This document shows, one piece after another, positions 1-6,805 of a stretch of 64,000 nucleotides of DNA. The notes under the pieces are model-generated. The model worked only from the letters and a program-made list of their open reading frames with translations. It was not told the origin of the DNA and did no database searches. This stretch comes from Nocardioides marmoriginsengisoli (GTDB lineage: Bacteria > Actinomycetota > Actinomycetes > Propionibacteriales > Nocardioidaceae): the NCBI RefSeq assembly GCF_003725695.1, contig NZ_RJSE01000006.1, positions 1 through 64,000 of the forward strand, in the 5' to 3' direction. A program made the translations under genes and the position numbers. How positions within the stretch are numbered: the stretch's first letter is position 1; every line of letters begins with the position of its first letter.

Positions 1-384
1 CACGGATCGACCCGAGGTCACAAGTTCTCGATCGCCGTTGGCACCAGCGACGGAGTGATTCGAGGGGTCGCGATCGCCGGCCGCCCGGTAGCACGCCTAC
101 TGGATGACGGGATCACCCTCGAAGTCCTCCGCGTCTGCACGGACGGGACGCCGAACGCGTGCTCCATGCTCTACGGCGCTGTCCGGCGAGCTGGCATCGC
201 GATGGGCTACCCGCCGCGCCGGATCATCACCTACACCCTCGCGAGCGAATCGGGCCGATCTCTGCACGCAGCTGGGTGGATCCGCGACGCCGAGGTCAAG
301 GGCGATACCTGGGACCGACCCAACCGAGCACGCACGGACAAGCACCCCGTCGAACCCAAGATCCGATGGAGGGCTGCCGCATGA
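1..384 (+). CDS. XF1762-family phage protein (GNAT-like), 5' end cut by window edge
   Basis: The frame is open from base 1, so the true start is upstream. The visible 127 residues contain the features I associate with the XF1762 family: a GHKFSIAVG-like strand, RPVARLLDDG, then CTDGTPNACSMLYGA and a TYTLASESG-like segment before AAGW. The fold is acyltransferase-like. The biochemical role in phages is not established. Its stop overlaps the next ATG by 4 nt (ATGA at 381-384), so it belongs to the early operon. The only in-frame start inside the window would remove the conserved N-terminus and is rejected. Confidence 0.75.
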   Translation, partial: HGSTRGHKFSIAVGTSDGVIRGVAIAGRPVARLLDDGITLEVLRVCTDGTPNACSMLYGAVRRAGIAMGYPPRRIITYTLASESGRSLHAAGWIRDAEVKGDTWDRPNRARTDKHPVEPKIRWRAAA

Positions 385-812
385 CCGACCAGTCGCCCCC
401 AGCCGCAGACGAGACGAGCGAGCGCATCGAGTTCGGGTCGGTGCTGCCCAACGCCACCGGCCCGGACGTCTTCTACGACACCCTGGACGCCGCGATCGCG
501 GACTGTGCGATGGGCCCGTGCCGGATCGTCCAGCGCACCGTGACCGTCACGCCGTGGGTACCAGCGACCGATCCGCCTGTACCCGCCACTCCCTCTGGCA
601 CCGCGTTGGACGACGACCCCTTCTGCCAGGACTGCGGGGCGGGTCAGCACGAGCTCGTCGCTGAGCGGGAGCGTGCAGCCGCCGAGAAGGCCGCCGCTGC
701 CGAGCGGGAACGGATCGCAGTCGCTATCGAGGCGATGCCGTCTGACTGGATCAAGGCCGGGACCATCAGCGATGCCGCCCAGATCGCTCGCGCTGAGCGG
801 GGTGCCCAGTGA
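381..812 (+). CDS. Hypothetical phage protein with CxxC motif and charged helix
   Basis: A 143-residue protein that I do not recognise. Residues about 82-85 form a Cys-x2-Cys pair. They are followed by a highly charged Ala/Glu/Arg helix at about 92-115, probably a coiled coil. The ATG at 381 overlaps the previous stop (ATGA), and a longer frame starting at 159 would run antiparallel to nothing but would overlap the upstream gene almost completely, so 381 is preferred. It is linked to the following gene by GTGA. One Cys pair alone does not prove metal binding. Confidence 0.6.
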   Translation: MTDQSPPAADETSERIEFGSVLPNATGPDVFYDTLDAAIADCAMGPCRIVQRTVTVTPWVPATDPPVPATPSGTALDDDPFCQDCGAGQHELVAERERAAAEKAAAAERERIAVAIEAMPSDWIKAGTISDAAQIARAERGAQ

Positions 813-1099
813 GCGGGCTGACGGACGAGCAGCGAGAGAGCCTTCTGTCCAACGATCTCGAACTCGCCTACGCCAACATGCACGCACCTTGGGCACAAGA
901 CGTACTCACCGCAGCAGTCGCCGCCATCGTTGCCGATCAGCAGGCGAACGCGCTGCGCGACGCAGCTGACGCCCTCCTGTTGGCCTGTAGCCACTTCGAC
1001 CGCTACAAGGGTCAGCCGGAGCACTGCGGCTACTGCGAGTCAGCCTCAGACCTACTCCGCGACCGGGCCGACTCAGTTGAGAAGGGAGCCGGGACGTGA
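809..1099 (+). CDS. Hypothetical phage protein, small, C-terminal Cys cluster
   Basis: A 96-residue protein of unknown function. The N-terminal half is helical and acidic. Around residues 58-76 a Cys and His are followed by CxYCES, a possible small metal knuckle. The start is GTG at 809, inside the previous stop (GTGA), and the end overlaps the next GTG at 1096 the same way. Its position among other Cys-rich early proteins suggests a shared class of small host-interaction or nucleic-acid-binding proteins, which is inference only. Confidence 0.55.
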   Translation: MSGLTDEQRESLLSNDLELAYANMHAPWAQDVLTAAVAAIVADQQANALRDAADALLLACSHFDRYKGQPEHCGYCESASDLLRDRADSVEKGAGT

Positions 1100-1311
1100 G
1101 CACCCGCAGAGCCTCACCACGCGGAAAGCACGACGCCAAGGTGACGGTCTACCTCACCGCTGGCGAACTCCTCAGCGTCGACCACGCCCTTCTGGAGCTG
1201 CGACGTCTCTACGGCCTCAAGGTCGACCGGAGCGCATTCATCCGCCAGGTGCTCATCACGTCGTCCGTACGCAAGGTGGCGGACCAACTGCGACAGGAGG
1301 GTGCCGCATGA
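1096..1311 (+). CDS. Ribbon-helix-helix-like protein related to the host parA-scpA-linked protein
   Basis: 71 residues: a basic N-terminus, a short strand (KVTVYLTAGEL, about residues 15-25), a helix to about residue 39 and a second helix after VDRSAF. This is the strand-helix-helix order of a ribbon-helix-helix DNA-binding domain. The core from HDAK onward is identical at 23 of 42 aligned positions to the chromosomal protein encoded at 54963-55334, between parA and scpA. The start is GTG, overlapping the previous stop, and it ends overlapping the ATG at 1308. It may bind DNA or partner with host segregation factors; the direct function is unknown. Confidence 0.65.
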   Translation: MSTRRASPRGKHDAKVTVYLTAGELLSVDHALLELRRLYGLKVDRSAFIRQVLITSSVRKVADQLRQEGAA

Positions 1312-1442
1312 GCCACCGATTCGGCTGGTGTCTCCCTGGCCCCGAGCACTCGATTCCCGACCACGCCGGATGCCCCTGGCAGATCGGCGGGCCGGACGGG
1401 ATCACGTGCGATTGCGACTGTCATCAGGGCGGTGGCGTATGA
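1308..1442 (+). CDS. Tiny Cys/His-rich phage protein
   Basis: Only 44 residues, with a cluster near the C-terminus (CDCDCH) and an upstream Cys and two His, consistent with a small metal-binding knuckle. The ATG at 1308 overlaps the preceding stop and the frame ends in ATGA with the HNH gene at 1439, so it sits perfectly inside the overlapping operon. That linkage is the main reason to call it a gene. Function unknown. Confidence 0.5.
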   Translation: MSHRFGWCLPGPEHSIPDHAGCPWQIGGPDGITCDCDCHQGGGV

Positions 1443-1942
1443 GCCGCACCTTCAACATCGACTGTCGGTTCAGTAGTCACCCAGTGACAGCCAGGGTGAG
1501 TCGGTCCGACCTCGGCGCATGGGTGCTTGCTGGCTGCTGGCTCGCAACATTTCCAAAGCAGCGCGGCTTCATTCCAGCACACATGACTCGCCACTTCGGG
1601 ACGGCTCGAAACATCCGCAATCTCGTAGCAAGTGGGCTGTGGATTGAGTCAGTTCGCGACGGCAATTCCGGATACCTGGTCCGGGAGACCATGGACTTCG
1701 CGGGAAGTCGGATTCGAGATTCGCTCTGGACCGTGGGTCGAACTGACGAACGCGGCTACATCTCATCGAGACTCCGCGAGGCCGTCTACCGACGCGACGG
1801 CTTCGCCTGCATCCAGTGTGGATCCACCGACGAGCTCAGTCTCGACCACATCCACCCATGGTCACTCGGCGGCACGGACGACTTCGCCAACCTGCAGACC
1901 CTCTGCCGGTCCTGCAACTCTCGGAAGGGGGCGCGGATCTAG
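1439..1942 (+). CDS. HNH endonuclease with N-terminal winged-helix-like region
   Basis: 167 residues. The C-terminal half is a classic HNH nuclease: CIQC, then LDHIHPWSLGG, then FANLQTLCRSCNSRKG, giving two zinc CxxC pairs around the His-containing core. The N-terminal half (about residues 40-95) looks like a helix-turn-helix region, common in phage early HNH proteins. The start is ATG at 1439, overlapping the upstream stop. The stop TAG shares its G with the GTG of the next gene (TAGTG). Such proteins cut DNA during replication, packaging or homing; which applies here cannot be told. Confidence 0.85.
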   Translation: MSRTFNIDCRFSSHPVTARVSRSDLGAWVLAGCWLATFPKQRGFIPAHMTRHFGTARNIRNLVASGLWIESVRDGNSGYLVRETMDFAGSRIRDSLWTVGRTDERGYISSRLREAVYRRDGFACIQCGSTDELSLDHIHPWSLGGTDDFANLQTLCRSCNSRKGARI

Positions 1943-2295
1943 TGGCACGCATCCGCACGATCAAGCCGGAGTTCTTCACCAGCTTGTCGAATGCAGACCT
2001 GAGCATCCCCGCACGGCTGACCTTTATTGGACTCTGGACCCACGCCGACGACGAGGGCCGATGCGTAGACGACGCCCGCCTGATCAAGGCCGCGGTCTGG
2101 CCGCTGGAACGTTCTGTGAAGGCGATCGAGTCCGACCTCGACGAACTCGCCGAGAGTGACAAGATCCACCGCTACACCAACGCAGGACGTCGATTTCTGT
2201 TCATCACCGAGTGGCTGACGCATCAGCGAATCAACAGGCCAAGCCCATCAAAGTTTCCACCACCAGACGGTGATGACTCATGGAGGAATCAGTGA
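1942..2295 (+). CDS. Phage replication-initiator-like protein, N-terminal part
   Basis: 117 residues beginning MARIRTIKPEFF, then a segment matching LTFIGLWTHADDEGR and a DDLxxLxxxxxIxRY-like region, then a run ending in HQRINRPSPSK. This is the N-terminal winged-helix domain of the replication initiator or organiser typical of actinophages and Gram-positive phages. Family members usually continue with a basic Gly/Lys/Gln-rich linker. Here the frame hits TGA at 2293-2295, and the expected linker (GKEQGREQG and onward) continues in the same frame. The gene may therefore be split by a nonsense codon (see findings). Confidence 0.7.
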   Translation: MARIRTIKPEFFTSLSNADLSIPARLTFIGLWTHADDEGRCVDDARLIKAAVWPLERSVKAIESDLDELAESDKIHRYTNAGRRFLFITEWLTHQRINRPSPSKFPPPDGDDSWRNQ

Positions 2296-2403
2296 GGACT
2301 CACGACAGGAAAGGAACAGGGAAGGGAACAGGGATCAGGGAATGGAAATGGATCTCCACCAAGACCAAGCGCAGACCTCACCAAGGCGCGCCCGCTACGC
2401 GGA

Positions 2404-2937
2404 TTGGACTTGGAGATGAATGACGTCGAAGTGAGGCGACTCGCCCACGCGATCAACGAGCTGCGTCCGACGTGGCCCATCTCGTCGCTGACAACGTTCA
2501 TCAGCCGCAACCTGACGAACCGCCCTTTCCGAGACGTCGCGATGGCACTGGTTTGGGTCGCGCTCGACTGCAACGGTGCCGGCGAGTACATCACCGACAC
2601 CCCGAAGCGGGTACTTGAGTCAGGTCCATGGTGGAAGGCCGCAGAGATGAACGGCACCGCGAACGTGCGACCCACCCCCCCACGCCGCGAGGACCAGTGC
2701 ATGACCTGCGGGCGCCACCTCGACGCCTGCATCTGCGGGGAACGAGCGACCAAGACCCGCCCAGCAGACCCCACCACCAAGACCGCCGCGCTCGCTGAAT
2801 GTCGGGCTGCGGTCGCTGGAACCAACCAGGAGGCAGGCATGTCGAAGGCTCAGGAGGCTGCGTACGCACCGATCTACGCCGCCCAGCAACTCCACGAGCA
2901 CGAGCAGCGTGTTGCAGACGAGGAGGCGGGCCAGTGA
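2404..2937 (+). CDS. Replication-associated protein, possible C-terminal half of the split initiator
   Basis: In the same frame as the gene at 1942, with open codons from 2296 to 2937. The region after about 2416 starts MNDVEVRRLAHAINELRP, is helical and resembles phage helicase-loader-like or DnaT-like small proteins. It continues with a Cys pair (CMTCGRHLDACIC) around residues 98-109. The start is uncertain: TTG 2404 and ATG 2416 both lack a well-spaced ribosome-binding site. An in-frame ATG at 2839 has a good site (AGGAGG at 2828-2833), so a short 32-residue product is also possible. Loading of the replicative helicase is inference. Confidence 0.55.
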   Translation: MDLEMNDVEVRRLAHAINELRPTWPISSLTTFISRNLTNRPFRDVAMALVWVALDCNGAGEYITDTPKRVLESGPWWKAAEMNGTANVRPTPPRREDQCMTCGRHLDACICGERATKTRPADPTTKTAALAECRAAVAGTNQEAGMSKAQEAAYAPIYAAQQLHEHEQRVADEEAGQ

Positions 2938-3524
2938 GCCTGGTTGGATTCAAGGCCAGCAACCACCCCCAGCAGACGGGCAAGCGAGGCGCTCGAGCCG
3001 CGGTCGACGACCGTGGCACCGACCAGAACTTCTTCGACGAGCTTTCGACGCGCTTCGGTGGCTTCGATCTCGACGTCGCCGCAGCCGAGCACAATGCGAA
3101 GTGCGAGCGGTTCTACTCGCTCGAGGACGACGGACTGACGCAGCCTTGGACCGGAACCGTCTGGTGCAATCCGCCGTATAGCAACCTCGGCGCTTGGGTA
3201 CTCAAGGCTTGGGACGCATGGAATGGCGAAGACCTCCGGATGCCACCAGTTCATTCGCTGCAGCTCGCCCGCGACACTGCGCCTTTCAAGATCGTGATGT
3301 TGGTGCCGGCGAACCGCGTCGAGCAGGCGTGGTGGCAGGACTGGGTCGAGCCGTATCGCGACCAACCTGGATCGCCACTGCGAGTCGAGTTCCTTCGCGG
3401 ACGCTTGCGCTTCGACCGACCCAATGCAGTCATCGGACCCAAGGGTGACCGACCGCCATTCGGGTGCGCGCCGCTGATCTGGTCCGCACCCAACGCGTCC
3501 GTGCCGAAGGAGAGCGCATCGTGA
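2934..3524 (+). CDS. Phage DNA N-6-adenine methyltransferase (Dam family)
   Basis: 196 residues. The catalytic N-P-P-Y motif lies in VWCNPPYSN at about residues 80-88. Upstream are FFDELSTRFGGFDLDVAAAEHN and a YSLEDDGL segment, typical of the phage DNA N-6-adenine-methyltransferase family. Further on, MLVPANRVEQAWWQ and LRGRLRFD match the conserved second half. It transfers a methyl group from S-adenosylmethionine to adenine N6. In phages this may protect against restriction or mark replicated DNA. The start is GTG 2934, inside the upstream stop. The target sequence cannot be predicted. Confidence 0.88.
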   Translation: MSLVGFKASNHPQQTGKRGARAAVDDRGTDQNFFDELSTRFGGFDLDVAAAEHNAKCERFYSLEDDGLTQPWTGTVWCNPPYSNLGAWVLKAWDAWNGEDLRMPPVHSLQLARDTAPFKIVMLVPANRVEQAWWQDWVEPYRDQPGSPLRVEFLRGRLRFDRPNAVIGPKGDRPPFGCAPLIWSAPNASVPKESAS

Positions 3525-3721
3525 GTGAGACCGAGCCAACAAGGTGCGTCCACTGCGACGCTCGCATCGTGCAGATCAACTACGCACTCGGGCCGCAGTG
3601 GGTCCACCAGTCATCTGAGGCGGCGTTCCACGACAACGTCAGTTGGTTCTGTCAGATCACCGTCGCGACACCCAACCCCGCGCCCACTGTGCTGCCCGAG
3701 CGGCGAGAGGTTGGTGCGTGA
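3521..3721 (+). CDS. Small CxxC phage protein
   Basis: 66 residues, with CVHC near the N-terminus and HQSSEAAFHDN and a lone Cys further on, a pattern like a degenerate zinc ribbon. The start is GTG at 3521, overlapping the methyltransferase stop. The end shares one base with the next ATG (TGATG at 3719-3723). Function unknown; the place in the operon supports coding status. Confidence 0.55.
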   Translation: MSETEPTRCVHCDARIVQINYALGPQWVHQSSEAAFHDNVSWFCQITVATPNPAPTVLPERREVGA

Positions 3722-4035
3722 TGAGCGAGCACCAGTGCCTCATCTTGGACCCGGGTTGCTTCCGATGCGACCTGAACCGCGACGAGATGGAGTCCGATCG
3801 CCTCGACCACGTGCGGGTGGCGAAACTACTTCGCCGAGTCGCGAGCGACCCACGTCGCCGACCCGGCACCCGATCGCTGCTACTGGACCTCGCCACCGAG
3901 GCCACAGAGCACGCTCAGGCAATTCAGGATGCCCTCTCGGGCTCGAACACGCGTTCGGTGGCACTCGGGGACGATGGCGGGCTGAAAGGCTCTCAGATCG
4001 GCTCTGACGCTGCGCCGGGTTTGGAGGCGCGATGA
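3721..4035 (+). CDS. Hypothetical phage protein, 104 aa
   Basis: An N-terminal CxxxxPGCFRCDLNRDE segment suggests a small Cys knuckle. The middle is a basic and acidic helical region. I do not recognise a family. The ATG at 3721 overlaps the previous stop by one base, and its stop overlaps the next ATG by four (4032-4035). Translation is probably coupled to both neighbours. Confidence 0.5.
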   Translation: MSEHQCLILDPGCFRCDLNRDEMESDRLDHVRVAKLLRRVASDPRRRPGTRSLLLDLATEATEHAQAIQDALSGSNTRSVALGDDGGLKGSQIGSDAAPGLEAR

Positions 4036-4373
4036 GCGACCTGACCCAGTTCCGCGACCACGCCCGGTTCATGGCCGGACGAGAGCACGCGCTGGGATGT
4101 CTGGTGGTCAGATCGAAGCCACCCAAGGCGCACTCGTTCGACGCCAAGAATGTCGGCTGGAAATGGTGCGGCAACAACGAAGCCCACGACGAGCACGCAT
4201 GGAAGAGCGAGTCCCAATTCGGTTCGGACTACGCGCCCGAATGGCGATGCGCCGGCATCTGCGGTGGCTGCAACTCAGACGCCCACCGCGCACTCTGGTC
4301 ACGGCTCGCCGACGAGATCGATGCCTACCTCGCTGACGATGACGAGACGCCGCTGTGGGAGGAGGAGCAATGA
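4032..4373 (+). CDS. Hypothetical phage protein, 113 aa, Trp- and Cys-containing
   Basis: Contains WKWCGNNEAHDEH in the first half and CAGICGGCNSDAH in the second, so two Cys/His clusters are spaced about 40 residues apart. The C-terminus is an acidic helix. No known family is recognised. ATGA overlaps at both ends place it in the early operon. A binuclear zinc-binding or nucleic-acid-associated role is possible but not shown. Confidence 0.5.
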   Translation: MSDLTQFRDHARFMAGREHALGCLVVRSKPPKAHSFDAKNVGWKWCGNNEAHDEHAWKSESQFGSDYAPEWRCAGICGGCNSDAHRALWSRLADEIDAYLADDDETPLWEEEQ

Positions 4374-4546
4374 TGATGGCCCGACACTGCGACGCACCCG
4401 GATGCGACTCCTGGCAGCGCGTCGAGAACCCCGGCGACTGGCTCGACATCTACGCCGGGGACGACCTGATCGCCACCCTGTGCAGCCGCTGGTGCGTTGC
4501 TCGCTGGGGTGCCAAAGCTGAGCCGAGTGAGGTGGTTGGGGGATGA
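4370..4546 (+). CDS. Small Cys-rich protein, 58 aa
   Basis: Starts with three consecutive Met codons (4370, 4373, 4376), any of which could be used. Motifs are CDAPGC and, 29 residues later, LCSRWC, followed by a short tail. This arrangement is common among short actinophage zinc-finger-like proteins with a conserved W. Role unknown. It is linked by ATGA to the previous and following genes. Confidence 0.5.
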   Translation: MMMARHCDAPGCDSWQRVENPGDWLDIYAGDDLIATLCSRWCVARWGAKAEPSEVVGG

Positions 4547-4776
4547 CAACCATGGTCCTGTTCGCCGTCCTGCTGGCTGCCTTCCTGCCCCTGTTGCACC
4601 GGGATCTCAAGCGCGCCGACGAGAAGCGGTTGCGGCGTCGCATTCAGGTCATGTTTCGGATCAATAGCAAGTCGTTCGTGGAGTCGATGCGTGCGATGGA
4701 AGGGGTGATTGATGACCTAGCCGCGAGCTTTCAGGGGATCGGTGACGCGATGAAGAAGGGCAAGACGCATGAGTGA
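4543..4776 (+). CDS. Small membrane-anchored coiled protein
   Basis: 77 residues. Residues 3-17 form one hydrophobic transmembrane helix. A very basic stretch (about 19-36) follows, then an amphipathic helix. The likely topology is a short outside N-terminus with the basic helix in the cytoplasm (positive-inside). I do not recognise the family. It overlaps the next gene by 8 nt. Confidence 0.55.
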   Translation: MTTMVLFAVLLAAFLPLLHRDLKRADEKRLRRRIQVMFRINSKSFVESMRAMEGVIDDLAASFQGIGDAMKKGKTHE

Positions 4777-5440
4777 GAAGACTGCCGATTGTGTGCGCGG
4801 CTGCAACCTCTACAGCCAGCACCTGACCGACTGCGAGGACCGTGAGATCTGCAAGGGATGTCTGCCGAGGCGTGCGGACCACGGTGGGCTCTGCCACACC
4901 TGCCACCGGAGGCTCGAGCTGATGCTTCACGATGCGCCGACCGTCGTGAACTGGCTGACTGGGAACCTCGCGACCGGGCAAGGCGCATCGACCGATGGCG
5001 AGCACGTCAGCGGATCGAAGGATCTGCCGCTACCGATCAAGGCGAGCATCTACGACGAGCGGCAGGCGATCTGCGACGCGCTGGCCGCATGGGCTGACGA
5101 CGTGGCTGAAACGCTCGGCGTGACCGGTCCCCTGGCACACACGCCGGAGCAGGACTCGCGGTTCCTGCTGACCTGGCTCACGAGCATTGAACGCCTGGAC
5201 CCGATCGCGGACTGGTGGGAAGAGCTCGCCGAGCACACCTCCGCTGCGCACGCGTTGGCACCATGGAGGCCGGCCATGCGGCGGGTTCCTGGTGTGCCGT
5301 GTCCGCGTTGCTCGGAGACCAACCTGCGGATCTACGGCGGGGAGTCGGACGTGTCTTGCGGGTCGTGCTCTGGAATGATGCGAGAGGACGAATTCGAGCT
5401 GTGGCAGAAGGTTCTCAAGGCAGAGGCGGCGATCGCATGA
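4769..5440 (+). CDS. Phage zinc-ribbon-type protein, 223 aa
   Basis: The N-terminus carries an ordered Cys/His set: C-x3-C, a C at the DCED segment, ICKGCLPRRADHGGLCHTC and HRRLELM. This pattern is frequent in actinophage early proteins. The C-terminus has a second zinc ribbon: CPRC (about residue 175) and CGSC about 20 residues later. Between them lies a helical domain. The two metal sites suggest nucleic-acid or protein binding; function not known. Its stop forms ATGA with a 7-codon mini-ORF at 5437. Confidence 0.65.
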   Translation: MSEKTADCVRGCNLYSQHLTDCEDREICKGCLPRRADHGGLCHTCHRRLELMLHDAPTVVNWLTGNLATGQGASTDGEHVSGSKDLPLPIKASIYDERQAICDALAAWADDVAETLGVTGPLAHTPEQDSRFLLTWLTSIERLDPIADWWEELAEHTSAAHALAPWRPAMRRVPGVPCPRCSETNLRIYGGESDVSCGSCSGMMREDEFELWQKVLKAEAAIA

Positions 5441-5460
5441 CGACGGTGAATGTCCGATGA
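5437..5460 (+). other. Seven-codon mini-ORF bridging two genes (relay ORF candidate)
   Basis: ATG at 5437 lies in the stop of the upstream gene (ATGA). Seven sense codons follow (MTTVNVR), and its TGA lies in ATGA with the ATG of the next gene at 5457. A terminating ribosome could restart twice, which would keep coupling across a 16-nt gap. That it is translated is inference. Confidence 0.35.
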
Positions 5461-5681
5461 GTAGTCCAACCAAGCCCGCCTACATCTCCGACAGTCAGCA
5501 GAGCAAGTTCCATCGAGCCATCGCCGATCGGCTTGGGCTCGATCAGGAGATCATCGAGGGCGATACCTTCTCGGTCGACTTCAAGACCGATGGCGACGAC
5601 GCCAAAGTGTCGGTCAACCTGGTTGCCCATCTGCCGACCGATGAGGTGTTGGCGCTGTTCAACGGCGCACACTCACCGTGA
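5457..5681 (+). CDS. Hypothetical phage protein, 74 aa
   Basis: Small acidic protein with alternating strands (SVDFKTDGDDAKVSVNLVAHL). No family recognised. ATG 5457 overlaps the stop of the mini-ORF, and its own stop overlaps the GTG of the excisionase-like gene at 5678. It belongs to the same transcription unit. Confidence 0.5.
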   Translation: MSSPTKPAYISDSQQSKFHRAIADRLGLDQEIIEGDTFSVDFKTDGDDAKVSVNLVAHLPTDEVLALFNGAHSP

Positions 5682-5917
5682 CCGTCACCACCGACGAGGC
5701 TGCGGAGATCGCTGGCGTGAGTCCGGTGACGGTCCGCTCATGGGTGCTTCGCGGAGACCTGGAGCCCGTGCGTCGAGGCGCCAAGCCGCTGCGATTCCAC
5801 TACGAGGACGTCGCCCGAGTGCAGCGAGAGAAGCGTTCAGGGGCCTGGGTGACACGACACGCCGAGGCCGTCGCTCGGTGGGACGCTGGCCTGATCGCGA
5901 CAGGTATGCAACGATAG
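5678..5917 (+). CDS. Excisionase-like / MerR-type HTH DNA-binding protein
   Basis: 79 residues. The first 50 form a winged helix-turn-helix of the AlpA/excisionase type: TTDEAAEIAGVSPVTVRSWV then a wing with PLRFHYEDVARVQRE. This fold binds DNA in phage excision or transcription control. Its position as last gene of the early operon, just before a hairpin terminator, would suit either role. The integrase is outside the window, so excisionase activity cannot be assumed. The start is GTG at 5678, overlapping the previous stop. Confidence 0.65.
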   Translation: MTVTTDEAAEIAGVSPVTVRSWVLRGDLEPVRRGAKPLRFHYEDVARVQREKRSGAWVTRHAEAVARWDAGLIATGMQR

Positions 5918-5933
5918 CCGTGCAGGACAGTTG

Positions 5934-5965
5934 CGCCCCGAGGTCATGAACCCGGGGCGTTCTTC
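5934..5965 (+). terminator. Hairpin terminator after the early operon
   Basis: CGCCCCG at 5934-5940 pairs with CGGGGCG at 5953-5959 around a 12-nt loop and is followed by TTCTTC. It lies 16 bases after the excisionase-like gene and fits the end of the early operon. The T-tract is weak. Confidence 0.6.
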
Positions 5966-5981
5966 ATGCCCGGAGGTGACC

Positions 5982-6155
5982 GTGCGCTTCATTCGGATCA
6001 CCGACGACAGCACCCGCGAAGACATCGCCGAAGCCGCACGCCACCTCCGCGCACGACAGGTCAACGAGTCCGACCCGATCGTCAAGGCGTGGCTCAGCGC
6101 AGACATCGATGACCTGCTCGACCTGATGATCAAGCAGGACTCAGTCCCACGCTGA
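5982..6155 (+). CDS. Hypothetical small acidic phage protein
   Basis: 57 residues starting at GTG 5982, chosen because GGAGG at 5972-5976 lies five bases upstream. The longer frame from 5931 would read through the terminator hairpin. The protein is helical with REDIAEAARHLRARQ and an acidic C-terminal helix. No family recognised. It ends 12 bases before the convergent hicB-like gene. Confidence 0.5.
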   Translation: MRFIRITDDSTREDIAEAARHLRARQVNESDPIVKAWLSADIDDLLDLMIKQDSVPR

Positions 6156-6166
6156 TGGCGCTCACC

Positions 6167-6529
6167 TCACCGGGCCGCGAGTTGAGAGATTCGACCGCGC
6201 GAGACGCCCATGACCACCGCGGCGTCCGTCACACTGAGCCCCTTGGCGCGAAGTGCAGCTACAACTTCCCGAGACTCCTTCGCCGCCAGCGCGCTCGCAG
6301 ACTCGGCATCCTTCAGCAGGACACGCACCCGCTCTGCCCGCTCAGCTAGACCGTCCTCGATCTCAACGCGCACAACCATGGCATCAGCACTCACCGCCTC
6401 GCCGGTCATCGTCTCGACCAGATCGGCGGCTTGCTGTGCGGCGTTCGCGAGCGTCCGAACCTGAGTCACTCCAACGCCCTCGACGTGGAGTTCCCAACCG
6501 TGCTCCCACTGCTTTGCTGTGACGTTCAC
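6167..6529 (-). CDS. HicB-like antitoxin with C-terminal HTH
   Basis: 120 residues. The N-terminus (NVTAKQWEHGWELHVEG then TQVRTLANA) is the partial RNase-H-like HicB domain seen in actinobacterial antitoxins. The C-terminus (AALRAKGLSVTDAAVVMGVS) is a helix-turn-helix. HicB proteins neutralise HicA and repress their own operon. I chose GTG 6529 because it overlaps the hicA stop (GTGA), giving a coupled toxin-first pair; an in-frame ATG at 6553 would overlap hicA by 28 nt. It is transcribed leftward, against the phage early operon. Confidence 0.75.
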   Translation of the reverse strand: MNVTAKQWEHGWELHVEGVGVTQVRTLANAAQQAADLVETMTGEAVSADAMVVRVEIEDGLAERAERVRVLLKDAESASALAAKESREVVAALRAKGLSVTDAAVVMGVSRGRISQLAAR

Positions 6530-6735
6530 TTGAGCCACCCCTTCGGTAGACATTCCAGTCGGACGATCGCCTGACGAACCAGGCCCGGCGACACTTCCCG
6601 GGTCTGAGTGATCGGGGTCATGTGCTTCCCGCACGGGCAGTACCACTTCTCGTGGTCACCCTTGCCCTGCTTGGGCGTGCATCCGTAGGCACGCAGCGCC
6701 TTGGTGATTTCCCTGTACGTGATCGCCTTAACCAT
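6526..6735 (-). CDS. HicA-like mRNA interferase toxin
   Basis: 69 residues with a double-stranded-RNA-binding-like fold: ITYREITKALRAYGC, then GKGDHEKWYC containing the expected catalytic His, then VSPGLVRQAIVRLECLPKGW. A CPCG insertion gives extra Cys residues. HicA cleaves mRNA in the cytoplasm and is blocked by HicB. The gene order toxin then antitoxin is usual for hicAB. The start ATG 6735 sits six bases after a TAAACT -10 element, so the mRNA is probably leaderless. In a prophage this pair may serve maintenance or exclusion of other phages (inference). Confidence 0.75.
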   Translation of the reverse strand: MVKAITYREITKALRAYGCTPKQGKGDHEKWYCPCGKHMTPITQTREVSPGLVRQAIVRLECLPKGWLK

Positions 6736-6741
6736 GAGAAT

Positions 6742-6771
6742 AGTTTAGACCCCCTAGATAGTCAATGTCAA
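6742..6771 (-). promoter_or_regulatory. Promoter of the hicAB pair (leaderless)
   Basis: On the minus strand TTGACA (6771-6766) is a perfect -35, followed by an 18-nt spacer and TAAACT (6747-6742). Transcription would begin at or near the ATG at 6735, giving a leaderless message. Confidence 0.6.
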
Positions 6772-6786
6772 GGGGGCCTAGATAGT
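6753..6786. repeat. Pair of direct repeats, likely HicB operator
   Basis: CCTAGATAGT occurs at 6753-6762 and 6777-6786, 24 bp apart, in the same orientation. One copy is inside the promoter spacer and one just upstream of the -35. CCCCC (6750-6754) and GGGGG (6772-6776) add an inverted component. The placement suits binding by the HTH antitoxin. Confidence 0.5.
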
Positions 6787-6805
6787 TGGCGGTGAGACCG
6801 AACCG

